This document shows positions 25,742 through 33,438 of a stretch of DNA of 56,941 nucleotides, one piece after another. The notes under the pieces were generated by a model. It was given only the letters and a program-made list of their open reading frames with translations, was not told where the DNA came from and did no database searches. The stretch is taken from the NCBI GenBank assembly GCA_013287585.1, contig JABDDN010000008.1:1-56941 (forward strand), given 5' to 3'. Origin of the DNA: Nitrososphaerota archaeon. Lineage in GTDB: Archaea; Thermoproteota; Nitrososphaeria; Nitrososphaerales; Nitrosopumilaceae. Position 1 is the stretch's first letter; each line of letters starts with the position of its first letter. The translations under genes were made by a program, and so were the position numbers.

Positions 25742-26755
25742 TCATCTATATTCATCCCCACAATCGCCAATAGACAAAAACAAATCCTGTGATCTTGAGG
25801 TCACTGATTTTATATTTTCTTTGTCTTCTTTATCTAAATTTAATGAAAATACTCTAGCATTGTCTTGTCTGTGTTCTGATATGCCAAGTCTTGTACCAAT
25901 TATCACACCTGCAACAGAAGGTTTGTCTAAAATATATTTTGCAGCAACATTTGCAATGCTGACATGGTGCTTTTTTGCTATATCATATAATATCGCAAGT
26001 AGCTCTTGAAATAAATCCCATCCACCCCAGGCATCAATCATGTTCTTGTATTTCTGTAAGCTTGACGTATACAGCTGAGACCTTGTTGGCTCTGGTTTTT
26101 CTTTATAATTTTCAGACAAGAATCCTCCAAGTAGAGTCCCATAACATAATAGTTGGATGTCATGTTTTTGGCAAAATGGAACCATCTTTATTTCAGGTCT
26201 CTGGTCTATGATAGAATACTGCACTTGGTTTGATGATAACTTGAATCCGTTTTCTACCATAATCTCAATTCTTTCTGTATCAAAATTTGTCAGTCCAACA
26301 TGTCGTATCTTTTTTTCATCTTGAAGCGTGAAGAGATGATGTAATGCATCAAGGTAGCTTGTATCGGAATAATCCCACCAATGAAACTGGACAAGATCTA
26401 TTTCCTTTACATTCATTTTTTGAATGGACTTGTCGATATAATGCTCCACAATTTCTCTAGTCATAAGACCTGGATTTGGGACAAATTTTGTTAGAGCCTG
26501 AATTTTGTCAAGCTCGTCCTCGCCCTTTATCTTTGCAAGTCTTCTTCGAAATTCACCAATGTATTCTTCGGCAGGTCCATAAATGTCTGCCATGTCCCAT
26601 GTTGTAAAACCAGAATCATGATATGATATCATCTCAGAGATGGCAGATTCTGAGTCTATTTTGCCATGGCCTCCTGCTACCTGCCACATGCCGTTTAGGA
26701 TTTTGCATATTTCCAAGTCAGATGCTAGCTTGCAGGTTTTTTGTGATTGCGACAT
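25742..26755 (-). CDS. aldo/keto reductase
   Basis: 337 residues, TIM-barrel AKR. The catalytic tetrad can be placed: Asp in WDMADIYG, Tyr in the same segment, Lys in ALTKFVPNPG, His in VQFHWWDYSD. Late strands contain LSSNQVQYSIIDQRP and SVAGVIIGTR, the NADP-binding end (ISEHRQDNARVFSLNLD). Reduces carbonyls with NADPH; the substrate cannot be predicted. It follows the 87-residue gene 26769-27032 by 13 nt, so the two are probably cotranscribed. Confidence 0.9.
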   Translation of the reverse strand: MSQSQKTCKLASDLEICKILNGMWQVAGGHGKIDSESAISEMISYHDSGFTTWDMADIYGPAEEYIGEFRRRLAKIKGEDELDKIQALTKFVPNPGLMTREIVEHYIDKSIQKMNVKEIDLVQFHWWDYSDTSYLDALHHLFTLQDEKKIRHVGLTNFDTERIEIMVENGFKLSSNQVQYSIIDQRPEIKMVPFCQKHDIQLLCYGTLLGGFLSENYKEKPEPTRSQLYTSSLQKYKNMIDAWGGWDLFQELLAILYDIAKKHHVSIANVAAKYILDKPSVAGVIIGTRLGISEHRQDNARVFSLNLDKEDKENIKSVTSRSQDLFLSIGDCGDEYR

Positions 26756-26768
26756 GTTTGATTATGAT

Positions 26769-27032
26769 CTACTTTTCAGATTCTATTTCTTTGCCTTTTT
26801 TCCAAACCTGAATCTGTCCACCATACACTTCGTTATCATATATGAAAGACGGAATCTGGGAATAATACCCCAGTCTTCCTGAACTGAATTTCTTTGGAGG
26901 AAGCGGTATGGTATGCTCTTCCCCATTTGGCATTTTCAGTGTTACAATTACAAAATTGCCTTTTGGTTTATCTTCTGTACTCAACACATGTTTTCTAGTT
27001 TGTTGGTTGTATAAAGTATCCTGCAGTATCAT
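26769..27032 (-). CDS. hypothetical 87-residue protein upstream of the aldo/keto reductase
   Basis: ATG at 27032. Beta-rich small cytoplasmic protein (GNFVIVTLKMPNGEEHTIPLPPKKFSSGRLGYYSQIPSFIYDNEVYGGQIQVWKKGKE). No Cys, no membrane segment. Its 13-nt spacing from the AKR gene suggests a functional pair. No family recognised. Confidence 0.7.
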   Translation of the reverse strand: MILQDTLYNQQTRKHVLSTEDKPKGNFVIVTLKMPNGEEHTIPLPPKKFSSGRLGYYSQIPSFIYDNEVYGGQIQVWKKGKEIESEK

Positions 27033-27109
27033 TTATCGAGTCTCATTACTTCTCTTACCTAAGATCTGATTTGTTGGAAAGTTAATGTTCTAGTCTCACA
27101 AAACACTAG

Positions 27110-27592
27110 TTGTTGAAGAATTGGGTTGTACTTTTCATGCTGGTTATGATATCTTCAAGTTTGATTCTAATTGGAAACGAGTCGTTTTCGTACGCAATAA
27201 GTGGTTCAATACAAAAATCGTGCTACACTACAGATTATGAATACATTGATGCCACAGGTAACCATTTCATATCGGATGTGGGCGAACAATACCAATTCTT
27301 GGTAAATGCATATAATGCCGCAGTAAATGCAATTAAAAGCTCGAATCCAACAATATCATTAGAGGATTTGCATACTCACCTTGCTCAAGGTCAAGGATAT
27401 CAAAAAATGATAACAATAGAAAATTGTTTTGAAAGCCACGGGATAAACCCAGACGACATTGCACACATGAATCCAAATCTTTCACAAGTTGTTGCGGTCC
27501 CAGAATTTGGTCCTCTAGCCGCCTTGGTAGTAACAACATCAATAATTGGCGTTCTTATAATTTCTAGAAGATTCAACTATCGAGTCCTGTAA
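27110..27592 (+). CDS. PEFG-CTERM protein
   Basis: 160 residues from TTG 27110 (TTG TTG AAG AAT TGG). Signal peptide about 1-28 (VVLFMLVMISSSLILIGNESFSYA). The mature part has two cysteines (KSCYTTD, ENCFESHG), a helical segment (QYQFLVNAYNAAVNAIKSS) and HTHLAQGQGYQKM. The C-terminus VPEFGPLAALVVTTSIIG and ISRRFNYR is the archaeal sorting tag. Surface-anchored, function unknown. Its last codons run into a copy of the dispersed hairpin element (27581-27617). Confidence 0.8.
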   Translation: MLKNWVVLFMLVMISSSLILIGNESFSYAISGSIQKSCYTTDYEYIDATGNHFISDVGEQYQFLVNAYNAAVNAIKSSNPTISLEDLHTHLAQGQGYQKMITIENCFESHGINPDDIAHMNPNLSQVVAVPEFGPLAALVVTTSIIGVLIISRRFNYRVL

Positions 27593-27617
27593 AGATCGCT
27601 ACAAAACTCCTTTTCCA
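27581..27617 (+). repeat. dispersed hairpin element copy overlapping a gene end
   Basis: CGAGTCCTGTAAAGATCGCTACAAAACTCCTTTTCC. The last four codons and the stop of the PEFG gene lie inside it, so the element supplied the gene's 3' end. Confidence 0.6.
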
Positions 27618-27674
27618 ATTTTTTATTTTAATTAACAGCAAAATAGTTTATAGACAAAGAGTTTTAAAATCAGT

Positions 27675-28130
27675 TTATTCGCTTATTCCCTTTATGAAAG
27701 CTGCAACCTCTTTATCATGTTCAAATTCTTTTAGCTTAGATTTGATTGAGCTAATAATGGAATTGTATATGTAAAAGCCATGTCGCATCAGTATCGCCTT
27801 CAAATACTCGGGATGATCATAACAATCTTGCAAGGTACAATTTTGCATTGAAGCAAGTTGATTGATAACTGTAGCATAGGTGCCTTTTCCAATGTTAATC
27901 AATGCGTTTTCTATAATAGATGTAACCAGTGTTTTTTTCATTAAACGGTTACGGGCTTGATCGTTGGAATTACTATTACTACCAACTGAGTGATTGTATA
28001 TGTTCAAAAAATATTGCTCATCTGAAGACTCGTCGGTTATTCCAAAAAAATCATCCACAGGCTGTATGGCAAAAAATGATAAAAATGATACAACTACAAG
28101 AGGTACTTTTTGAAAATTCGAGATTTTCAT
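27675..28130 (-). CDS. exported paralogue of a three-member helical family (PEYL family)
   Basis: 151 residues. The N-terminal hydrophobic segment KVPLVVVSFLSFFAI looks like a signal or anchor. Residues about 65-151 align with the proteins at 28296-28622 and 29324-29668: IIENALINIGKGTYATVINQL...DCYDHPEYLKAIL...YNSIISSIKSKLKEF. Shared features are NIG(K)xxY, a DC(Y/F)(D/E)xPEYL motif and a closing amphipathic helix. This copy is exported, the other two are not. Function unknown. Confidence 0.7.
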   Translation of the reverse strand: MKISNFQKVPLVVVSFLSFFAIQPVDDFFGITDESSDEQYFLNIYNHSVGSNSNSNDQARNRLMKKTLVTSIIENALINIGKGTYATVINQLASMQNCTLQDCYDHPEYLKAILMRHGFYIYNSIISSIKSKLKEFEHDKEVAAFIKGISE

Positions 28131-28295
28131 ATTATTTATAATAAATATATTATTTTTAAAGTTAATAAAGTATCATCAGTATTCATTACTACTGGACTAA
28201 CTGTTAGTCCTAACCCTGCCTGCTTTTGAGAACAATTTTACCGTTTGAAAAGGTGAGTGTAAAAAAATCTGACATGCAGGATCTAATTACCCCCA

Positions 28296-28622
28296 TTGAT
28301 TATTACTAGTTATGATATATCTAAGGGGGATACAATAATGATCGATCCACCTGACACTATGAAAGCATTGACAGCTATTGTCATTGGCAAAACATTGCTT
28401 AATATTGGAACACCAGTATATGACAAAGTAGTCATCAGGCTATACAAAAAATATCACTGTTACATACCTGATTGTTTTGAAAAACCAGAATATCTAAAGG
28501 AAGTATTAGAGGAACTATACGGAGCATCGCATAAAGTGATTGTCTATGCCATAGAAGAGCAACTATCCGAGTTTGCTTACAAGAAAAAAACAGAGACATT
28601 CTTAACGGTTTTGTTAAAATAA
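28296..28622 (+). CDS. PEYL-family small helical protein
   Basis: 108 residues from the track start; internal ATGs at residues 15 or 22 are also possible. Core: AIVIGKTLLNIGTPVYDKVVIRLYKKYHCYIPDCFEKPEYLKEVLEELYG...VIVYAIEEQLSEFAYKKK. Cytoplasmic paralogue of its neighbours on either side. The pattern of two Cys (YHCY, PDCF) and PEYL is specific to this copy and its relatives. Clustered paralogues in opposite orientations imply local duplication with inversion. Confidence 0.65.
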   Translation: MIITSYDISKGDTIMIDPPDTMKALTAIVIGKTLLNIGTPVYDKVVIRLYKKYHCYIPDCFEKPEYLKEVLEELYGASHKVIVYAIEEQLSEFAYKKKTETFLTVLLK

Positions 28623-28708
28623 TCATTTTAATGAGAATTATCTACTAGAGTAAGTAATTAGAAAATACATGTCAGTCCTATAATTTCTGATTGTTGTAGT
28701 CTCTACGT

Positions 28709-29191
28709 TTGGCATCAATAGAACCACTAGGCAAATTTTTGAACAAATATAGAGACATGGTATTGTTTAACAGGAATCTAATCATATCTGGCGCTGCTGG
28801 TTATTTTTCAGGTGCGCTTGGTGCTCAACTTTATTCTCTGTATGACAACAATATGATTGTAAATGCAATAGTTGCCTTGCTATCAGAATACTGTGTTGAT
28901 ATTCCGTTCTTTGCAATTACGTTTTATATTGACAACAAATATGGGCATCATGATCCCATAACAGGCAAAAAAAATCCAGCCTTTTCCAAGCAGAACATAA
29001 AAAATCTTGTAATTGCAATTTCTGTCTCAGAAGCATTCTATGCTGTGACAAAGATCTTTTCACACTACCAGTTTCTCCACTATACAATGCAACCATATCA
29101 AGCAGCTATGGCAAGTTCTCTTATAGCATGGATAGTTTTCATTGTTTTAGTAAATGTGATAGGTAAGAGGTCAAGTTATTTCACAAGATAA
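28709..29191 (+). CDS. four-helix membrane protein
   Basis: 160 residues from TTG 28709; ATG at 28757 (MVLFNRN) is an alternative. Hydrophobic segments at about 25-45, 50-75, 95-115 and 130-152, with the polar loop YIDNKYGHHDPITGKKN between helices 2 and 3. The C-terminus is basic (GKRSSYFTR). Unnamed; lies between PEYL-family genes and may work with them. Confidence 0.65.
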   Translation: MASIEPLGKFLNKYRDMVLFNRNLIISGAAGYFSGALGAQLYSLYDNNMIVNAIVALLSEYCVDIPFFAITFYIDNKYGHHDPITGKKNPAFSKQNIKNLVIAISVSEAFYAVTKIFSHYQFLHYTMQPYQAAMASSLIAWIVFIVLVNVIGKRSSYFTR

Positions 29192-29344
29192 ATTGAGTTA
29201 AAAATGCAGCCTTCTGTCACCAATTTTTCAAATTCTTCTGATGTGATAATTCGTTGTCTGCTGACTTTGTCATGTTCTAGATTAGTTTCGCAGTAGAAAA
29301 ATTCTAACTGTGCATATTTTGGGTTACTTGCTGATTACTTTCAA
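29176..29344 (-). pseudogene. coding remnant without a start codon
   Basis: The reverse strand carries about 50 codons of convincing protein text (NPKYAQLEFFYCETNLEHD, then RIITSEEFEKLVTEGCIF) ending TAA at 29176. No ATG, GTG or TTG lies between it and the preceding stop. It begins where the PEYL gene 29324-29668 ends, in another frame. Either a decayed gene or a frameshifted extension of that gene; it could also be a short gene with an unseen start. Confidence 0.4.
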
Positions 29345-29668
29345 CAATCTTGTAATCTGGTCATGATCAGAAAATTCTTCTAATTGTTTTTTGATTGAAT
29401 CTACAACAACTTTGCCAGCATTACCGTATAATTGCGTGAGTATTTCACCCAAATATTCAGGATGTTCGTAACAGTCTTGAAAGTAAGAATGATATCTTGT
29501 ATAAAGTTCATGGGCAACTTCGTCATACGTTTCTTTTCCGACATCAAGTAAGGCTTTTTCTATAGACATACTAACCAGTGCCTTTTTTGCCAAATCATTA
29601 TTGTACCCAAGATAATTCTCTTTTTTCATTACAATGAGATTAGTCATAAAACTCAAAATCTTCTGCAA
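29324..29668 (-). CDS. PEYL-family small helical protein
   Basis: 114 residues in the longest form; ATG at 29647 or 29629 (MKKENYLGYN) is more likely than the TTG at 29668. Core: ALVSMSIEKALLDVGKETYDEVAHELYTRYHSYFQDCYEHPEYLGEILTQLYGNAGKVVVDSIKKQLEEF. Closest of the three to 28296-28622 by eye. No signal peptide. The 81-bp repeat (29694-29774) lies just upstream. Function unknown. Confidence 0.65.
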   Translation of the reverse strand: MQKILSFMTNLIVMKKENYLGYNNDLAKKALVSMSIEKALLDVGKETYDEVAHELYTRYHSYFQDCYEHPEYLGEILTQLYGNAGKVVVDSIKKQLEEFSDHDQITRLLKVISK

Positions 29669-29693
29669 GTAGTGCTATTTCCCATGGTTCTAG

Positions 29694-29774
29694 TGTCATT
29701 GTTAATTTATTGTTAGTATAGCTATTAAGCAGCGCTTACATTGTGTTAGTATCATGGACAAATTTGTCAGCATT
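29694..29774. repeat. 81-bp duplicated segment, copy A
   Basis: Matches 45558-45638 at about 76 of 81 positions by eye. It contains AGCTATTAAGC and GCGCTTACATTGTGTTAGTATC, and ends in ATGGACAA.TTTGTCAGCATT. It sits upstream of a gene start on each strand, so it may be a mobile or duplicated bidirectional promoter. Confidence 0.8.
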
Positions 29775-29864
29775 ATGGATTTGTCAGACAATATTTCGGG
29801 TTATTTTAGGACCCACTACTTTAATGAAATAATTTTAGACCCGCTAGGGGAATTGTTTAGTTAG
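29754..29864 (+). pseudogene. short frame resembling the start of the serine hydrolase gene
   Basis: 36 codons beginning in the 81-bp repeat. Its end, FRTHYFNEIILDPLGELFS, matches the N-terminus of the hydrolase at 51952 (IRPSYFNETIQDPLRDF), also at DNA level (TACTTTAATGAAA.AATT). Then it stops. A truncated 5' fragment, or a short peptide gene derived from one. Confidence 0.5.
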
Positions 29865-29977
29865 TTTAATTCTCTTTTTCCAAAAATCATCTTTATTTAA
29901 AAAACTCTAAAACAAGTTCAAAATTCCAGTCTAGTTTTCAAATTTTTTATTTCTAGAAATACATTTGATTTTTGAAT

Positions 29978-30721
29978 CTATTTCAGTTCTAAATCTAATG
30001 CTTGCTGGAATACGGAATATGGTTGTGCTCCAACAAGTTTTGTGTATCCCTTCTGGTCACTTCCTATGAAAAATGTAGGTGTTCCAGTAGCTCCATATGT
30101 TGCACCGTCCTGAGCATCCTTGTTTACCTTGTCAGCATATTTTCCAGAATCTACACAAGAGTTAAAATTATTTGTATCAAGCCCAAGCTGAGATGCATAT
30201 TGCTTGAAAGTACTTGTAGCATTGGTACTGCCAAGATTTGCCCAGCTATTTTGATTTGTAAACAAAATATTGTGATAGTCCCAGAACTTGCCCTGCTCGT
30301 TTGCACATTCTGCTGCCAAGGCAGCTGCTTTTGCATTAGGATGTAGATTCTCTAATGGCATGTTTTTGAATACGAGTTTTATCTTTCCTGAATCAATATA
30401 ATTTTGCATCACCTGAGGCAATGTCTGGGTATAGAATTGCCCGCAGAAAGGACATTGAAAGTCTGAAAATTCAATCACTGTAACTGGCGCATTTGAAGCT
30501 CCCTTGACTGGGCTGTCACCTGTAGAGACTGCGATTCTAGTTTGAGGAGTTGGCGCAGTTGGAATCTGTGCAGGCATTATCTGTGTGTTTTGTACAGTTT
30601 TTGTCTCTCCCAAGTTTCCTACAAGTATTCCACCAAGAAATGCTGCAACTACTAGTGCCGCAGTTATACCAAAAATCAACTTGTTGTAAGTTGATTTTTT
30701 TATTGTTATATCGCCTGACAT
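29978..30721 (-). CDS. membrane-anchored DsbA-like thiol oxidoreductase
   Basis: 247 residues. One N-terminal helix (14-36), a Pro/Thr/Gln linker, then a thioredoxin-fold DsbA domain with the CPFC active site at 90-93 (FSDFQCPFCGQFY) and the cis-Pro loop TGTPTFFIGSD. Insert helices ALAAECANEQGKFWDYHNILF are typical of the family. Predicted to catalyse disulfide formation or exchange outside the membrane. The next gene encodes a very Cys-rich exported protein, and the secreted Hcp-like protein after it has three Cys, both plausible clients. Confidence 0.9.
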   Translation of the reverse strand: MSGDITIKKSTYNKLIFGITAALVVAAFLGGILVGNLGETKTVQNTQIMPAQIPTAPTPQTRIAVSTGDSPVKGASNAPVTVIEFSDFQCPFCGQFYTQTLPQVMQNYIDSGKIKLVFKNMPLENLHPNAKAAALAAECANEQGKFWDYHNILFTNQNSWANLGSTNATSTFKQYASQLGLDTNNFNSCVDSGKYADKVNKDAQDGATYGATGTPTFFIGSDQKGYTKLVGAQPYSVFQQALDLELK

Positions 30722-30801
30722 TTTGTTACACTATCCTACAGTTCCATTCTATAATTTATCTTATCATACCAAATCATTAATCAGATTGGTACATGTTCAT
30801 T

Positions 30802-31761
30802 TTATAGGCATGGTAAACTGATGGGTTGACATGAAACCCCATCACAAGTTTTTTGACCGGCAGGACAGTGTACTACTGCACAATGACCTGCAACACATAG
30901 ACCACTACAGACATTTCCACATAAACCACAGTTGTTGGGATCAGTTTGTGTGTTGACTTCACATCCATTTGCAGCATTTTGATCACAGTTTGCAAATCCT
31001 GCATTACATGTAGATATAGAACATGTTCCGGCTGTACATGCAGAAACACCATTAGCTGCATTACAAGCAAGTCCACATGCGCCACAGTTTTGTGTATCAG
31101 TACTTGTGTTGATACATGTACTTCCACACATTGTTTGTCCTGCTGGACATGATGAAACACATGAACCTGAACCATCACAATGTGTTCCTCCATTTACAGA
31201 ACATGCTGTACCTGCTGCTGCGTTAACGACTCCACATACACCAGCTGTACACGTAGGTAGTTGACATGAATTGCTTGTTGGGCAATCCGAAGCAACAGTA
31301 CACTGTGTAGAACTACCTGTACATTGACCTGAAACACATGCCTGACCAGTTGCACAAGTATGTCCACATGCACCACAGTTGTGTGTATCAGTGCTAATGC
31401 TTGAACATACACCTGAACATAATACTTGTCCAGTTGAACAGGTTTGAGAAGAGCCGCCGTTACAAACATAATTTACGCCGCTAGCACTAACCAACTTTAC
31501 ACCGCCGTTTGCACAATTCGAACCAGATGGCTCTGGTGTAACAGTTACGCTAGTTCCAGGAGGTCCTGGAGGACCTTGTGGTGCATTTACTGTAACTGTT
31601 GTTTGCTTGTTTTTTATCACATCAGTTAGATTTTTTATTGCAGTTACTATTGCACTAAATGGATTACTGCTATCTTTATCTGCATAAGCTATTGCCCCAG
31701 ATGTGATAGTACCTGCTAAAAATGCTATTACTACAAAACCTATTATCTTAAGATGCCCCAA
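30802..31761 (-). CDS. exported Cys-rich repeat protein with short collagen-like stub
   Basis: 319 residues. Signal peptide 1-27 (KIIGFVVIAFLAGTITSGAIAYA). Then a helix, a short QGPPGPPGTSVTV stretch and a SNCANGGVKL..SGVNYVCNG hairpin seen in many collagen-like exoproteins. The rest is repeats of C-x2-C-x3-C-type units (HNCGACGHTCATGQACVSGQC, here shortened: NCGACG, CATGQAC), with about 35 cysteines. Similar repeats occur in myxobacterial and other large exoproteins. Folding will need oxidative chemistry, and the adjacent DsbA gene is suggestive. Role inferred: rigid extracellular protein. Confidence 0.8.
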   Translation of the reverse strand: MGHLKIIGFVVIAFLAGTITSGAIAYADKDSSNPFSAIVTAIKNLTDVIKNKQTTVTVNAPQGPPGPPGTSVTVTPEPSGSNCANGGVKLVSASGVNYVCNGGSSQTCSTGQVLCSGVCSSISTDTHNCGACGHTCATGQACVSGQCTGSSTQCTVASDCPTSNSCQLPTCTAGVCGVVNAAAGTACSVNGGTHCDGSGSCVSSCPAGQTMCGSTCINTSTDTQNCGACGLACNAANGVSACTAGTCSISTCNAGFANCDQNAANGCEVNTQTDPNNCGLCGNVCSGLCVAGHCAVVHCPAGQKTCDGVSCQPISLPCL

Positions 31762-31951
31762 GCCTGAACCCAGCTTTTCATCATGTATGAACTATAAAAG
31801 AATGATCAACCATAATTGGAAATCATTTGTCTTAGCTATTACCTTTTTTGATTTTAACATATTAAAAAAGAAAATTGAACTGCCACGTATTTTTAAAAGT
31901 TACAATCTTAAGAGATAATGCGTAAATACTAGTAAGAGGAACCACGCCACT

Positions 31952-32536
31952 ATGCATAAAATACTTTTAGGAGCAATAATTGCAGCGGCAATCATGCTGG
32001 CTTATCCCAGCTTGATGCAACCGCAGCAAAGTTTTGCGCAAACAGATACGACAACCAATCAGGGAACTGATTCAAACACTGGTGGTACAATAGCATGCAA
32101 TACATCAATTCCAAATCACCGTGGGAACTTTTTGACAGTAGATGGGATTAATGGACCAAATGGAAGCCCATGTGCATTTGAAATTAAAGACTTTAGTTTC
32201 GGTGTAGAAAATCCCACTACAATTGGATCTGCCACTGGTGGCGCTGGTGCAGGAAAAGTAAAATTCAACGAGTTTACTATCAAAAAGACAACAGACAGCG
32301 CATCTCCAGTGTTCTTCAGAAACTGTGTAGCTGGTAGCCACTATGCAAAGGTTACCTTAACAATGAGAAAGGCTGGTGGTGATCCTAGTAGCGCTGGACA
32401 ACCATTCCTGACCTATACCTTCGGAACGGTATTTACTACCAAGATTAATTGGTCAGGACCTGGTGACGAGGGCCCAGAGGAATCAATCACCTTCGTTTAC
32501 GGGGCGCTAAGTGTCGACTACCACCCACAAAAGTAG
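31952..32536 (+). CDS. secreted Hcp-like (type VI secretion tube) protein
   Basis: 194 residues. Residues 1-30 are a Sec signal peptide (KILLGAIIAAAIMLAYP...SFAQ). Residues 58-192 follow the Hcp1 fold pattern: FLTVDGINGPNG; EIKDFSFGVENP; TGGAGAGKVKFNEFTIKK; ASPVFFRNCVAGSHYAKVTL; TMRKAGG; FLTYTFGTVFTTKINWSG; ESITFVYGALSVDYHPQK. In T6SS, Hcp forms hexameric rings that stack into the inner tube. Here a Sec signal replaces injection, and no other T6SS genes are adjacent. Three Cys (49, 74, 125) could make disulfides. The Hcp call is by motif order and is strong; the function as secreted ring, effector or scaffold is open. Confidence 0.8.
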   Translation: MHKILLGAIIAAAIMLAYPSLMQPQQSFAQTDTTTNQGTDSNTGGTIACNTSIPNHRGNFLTVDGINGPNGSPCAFEIKDFSFGVENPTTIGSATGGAGAGKVKFNEFTIKKTTDSASPVFFRNCVAGSHYAKVTLTMRKAGGDPSSAGQPFLTYTFGTVFTTKINWSGPGDEGPEESITFVYGALSVDYHPQK

Positions 32537-32550
32537 ACTAGAACTTTCCC

Positions 32551-32572
32551 TTTTTTTATTTTTTTAATTCAA
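32551..32572. terminator. T-rich tract after the Hcp-like gene
   Basis: CCCTTTTTTTATTTTTTTAA begins 12 nt after the stop at 32536. Archaeal-type T-tract terminator between convergent genes. Confidence 0.55.
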
Positions 32573-32613
32573 ACTCTTTGATGAGCATTTATGATACTAG
32601 TTGAAAATACACT

Positions 32614-32655
32614 GCAGGTTTGAATCACTGTAAGACTCGTTGCAAAACTTCTTTC
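32614..32655 (+). repeat. dispersed hairpin element copy
   Basis: GCAGGTTTGAATCACTGTAAGACTCG, then TTGCAAAACTTCTTTC, between convergent genes. Confidence 0.55.
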
Positions 32656-32676
32656 TGATTTTTTTTATTTATTTCT

Positions 32677-33399
32677 CTACTTGAGAATTCCATCATTGAA
32701 CTTTATGCTAGCGTGGCTTCCATCGCAAAATGGTTTGTTGTTTGATGCACCACAACGGCACAATGTTACACGGTTACGTTTTTCATAGCATGTCCCGTCC
32801 TGAGATTCGATTGTTATTTCCCCACGTATCCAAAGCGGACCACTGCATTTCAACGGCGGGTCTTCTATCACACCAATAGAAGGCAAAAGATTGTGTTCTA
32901 TTTCTTTGTCAGTTTCTTTGTCATGCAAAGTTAACCTGCCAGACGGACAATGCATTGCTTCGCGTATGACCAGCTCGCGGACTTTGGGGTCATCTGTTTT
33001 TTCAATTAAACTCCAGATTTTGCCTGCGGGATCGCAAAAGCGTGCAAAAGCACAAAGATTTTCCGCATCACTCAGTATTAGTGTAGGTCCATCCAGACGT
33101 TTAGCTTGTTTATCATAAGGAGCCTTGGATGCTGTCTCTTTTCCATTGAAACCTATACTTGTATGAGTGCCATCACAAAAAGGACTATTTTTAGAATGAC
33201 CGCAACGACACAGGGCATAACTAGATTCTGTTTTGAATGTTTTACCCTTCTTCCAATCCCATGAATATCCCTCTTTGTTGTTTGTAATTATTTCAACTGT
33301 AAGAGGAATGTCTCCAGAAACAACGTATGGACCGTCCTTGGCTATTATGATTTTTCTTTCTTCAGACTCGCTCAACTGTAACTCCTTTATAGAAAACAA
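32677..33399 (-). CDS. double CDGSH iron-sulfur protein
   Basis: 240 residues. Two CDGSH-type 2Fe-2S motifs: CRCGHSKNSPFCDGTH near residue 60 and CRCGASNNKPFCDGSH near the C-terminus, each C-x-C-x2-(S/T)-x3-P-x-C-D-G-x-H with three Cys and one His ligand. Between them is a Fer4_19-like region (LCAFARFCDPAGKIW, HCPSGRLTL). This layout is known in archaeal and bacterial CDGSH proteins thought to handle electrons or transfer Fe-S clusters. Cytoplasmic. It neighbours SDR, ADH and DoxX genes but no clear operon partner. Confidence 0.9.
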   Translation of the reverse strand: MFSIKELQLSESEERKIIIAKDGPYVVSGDIPLTVEIITNNKEGYSWDWKKGKTFKTESSYALCRCGHSKNSPFCDGTHTSIGFNGKETASKAPYDKQAKRLDGPTLILSDAENLCAFARFCDPAGKIWSLIEKTDDPKVRELVIREAMHCPSGRLTLHDKETDKEIEHNLLPSIGVIEDPPLKCSGPLWIRGEITIESQDGTCYEKRNRVTLCRCGASNNKPFCDGSHASIKFNDGILK

Positions 33400-33438
33400 A
33401 CTATAATAATTTTAATTATTTTATTCCAAAAATCATCT

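Noticed and set aside
30873-31469. Alternative reverse frames through the Cys-rich gene
   Set aside because: They are shadow frames of the Cys repeat; only the 30802-31761 frame has a signal peptide and regular CxxC spacing.
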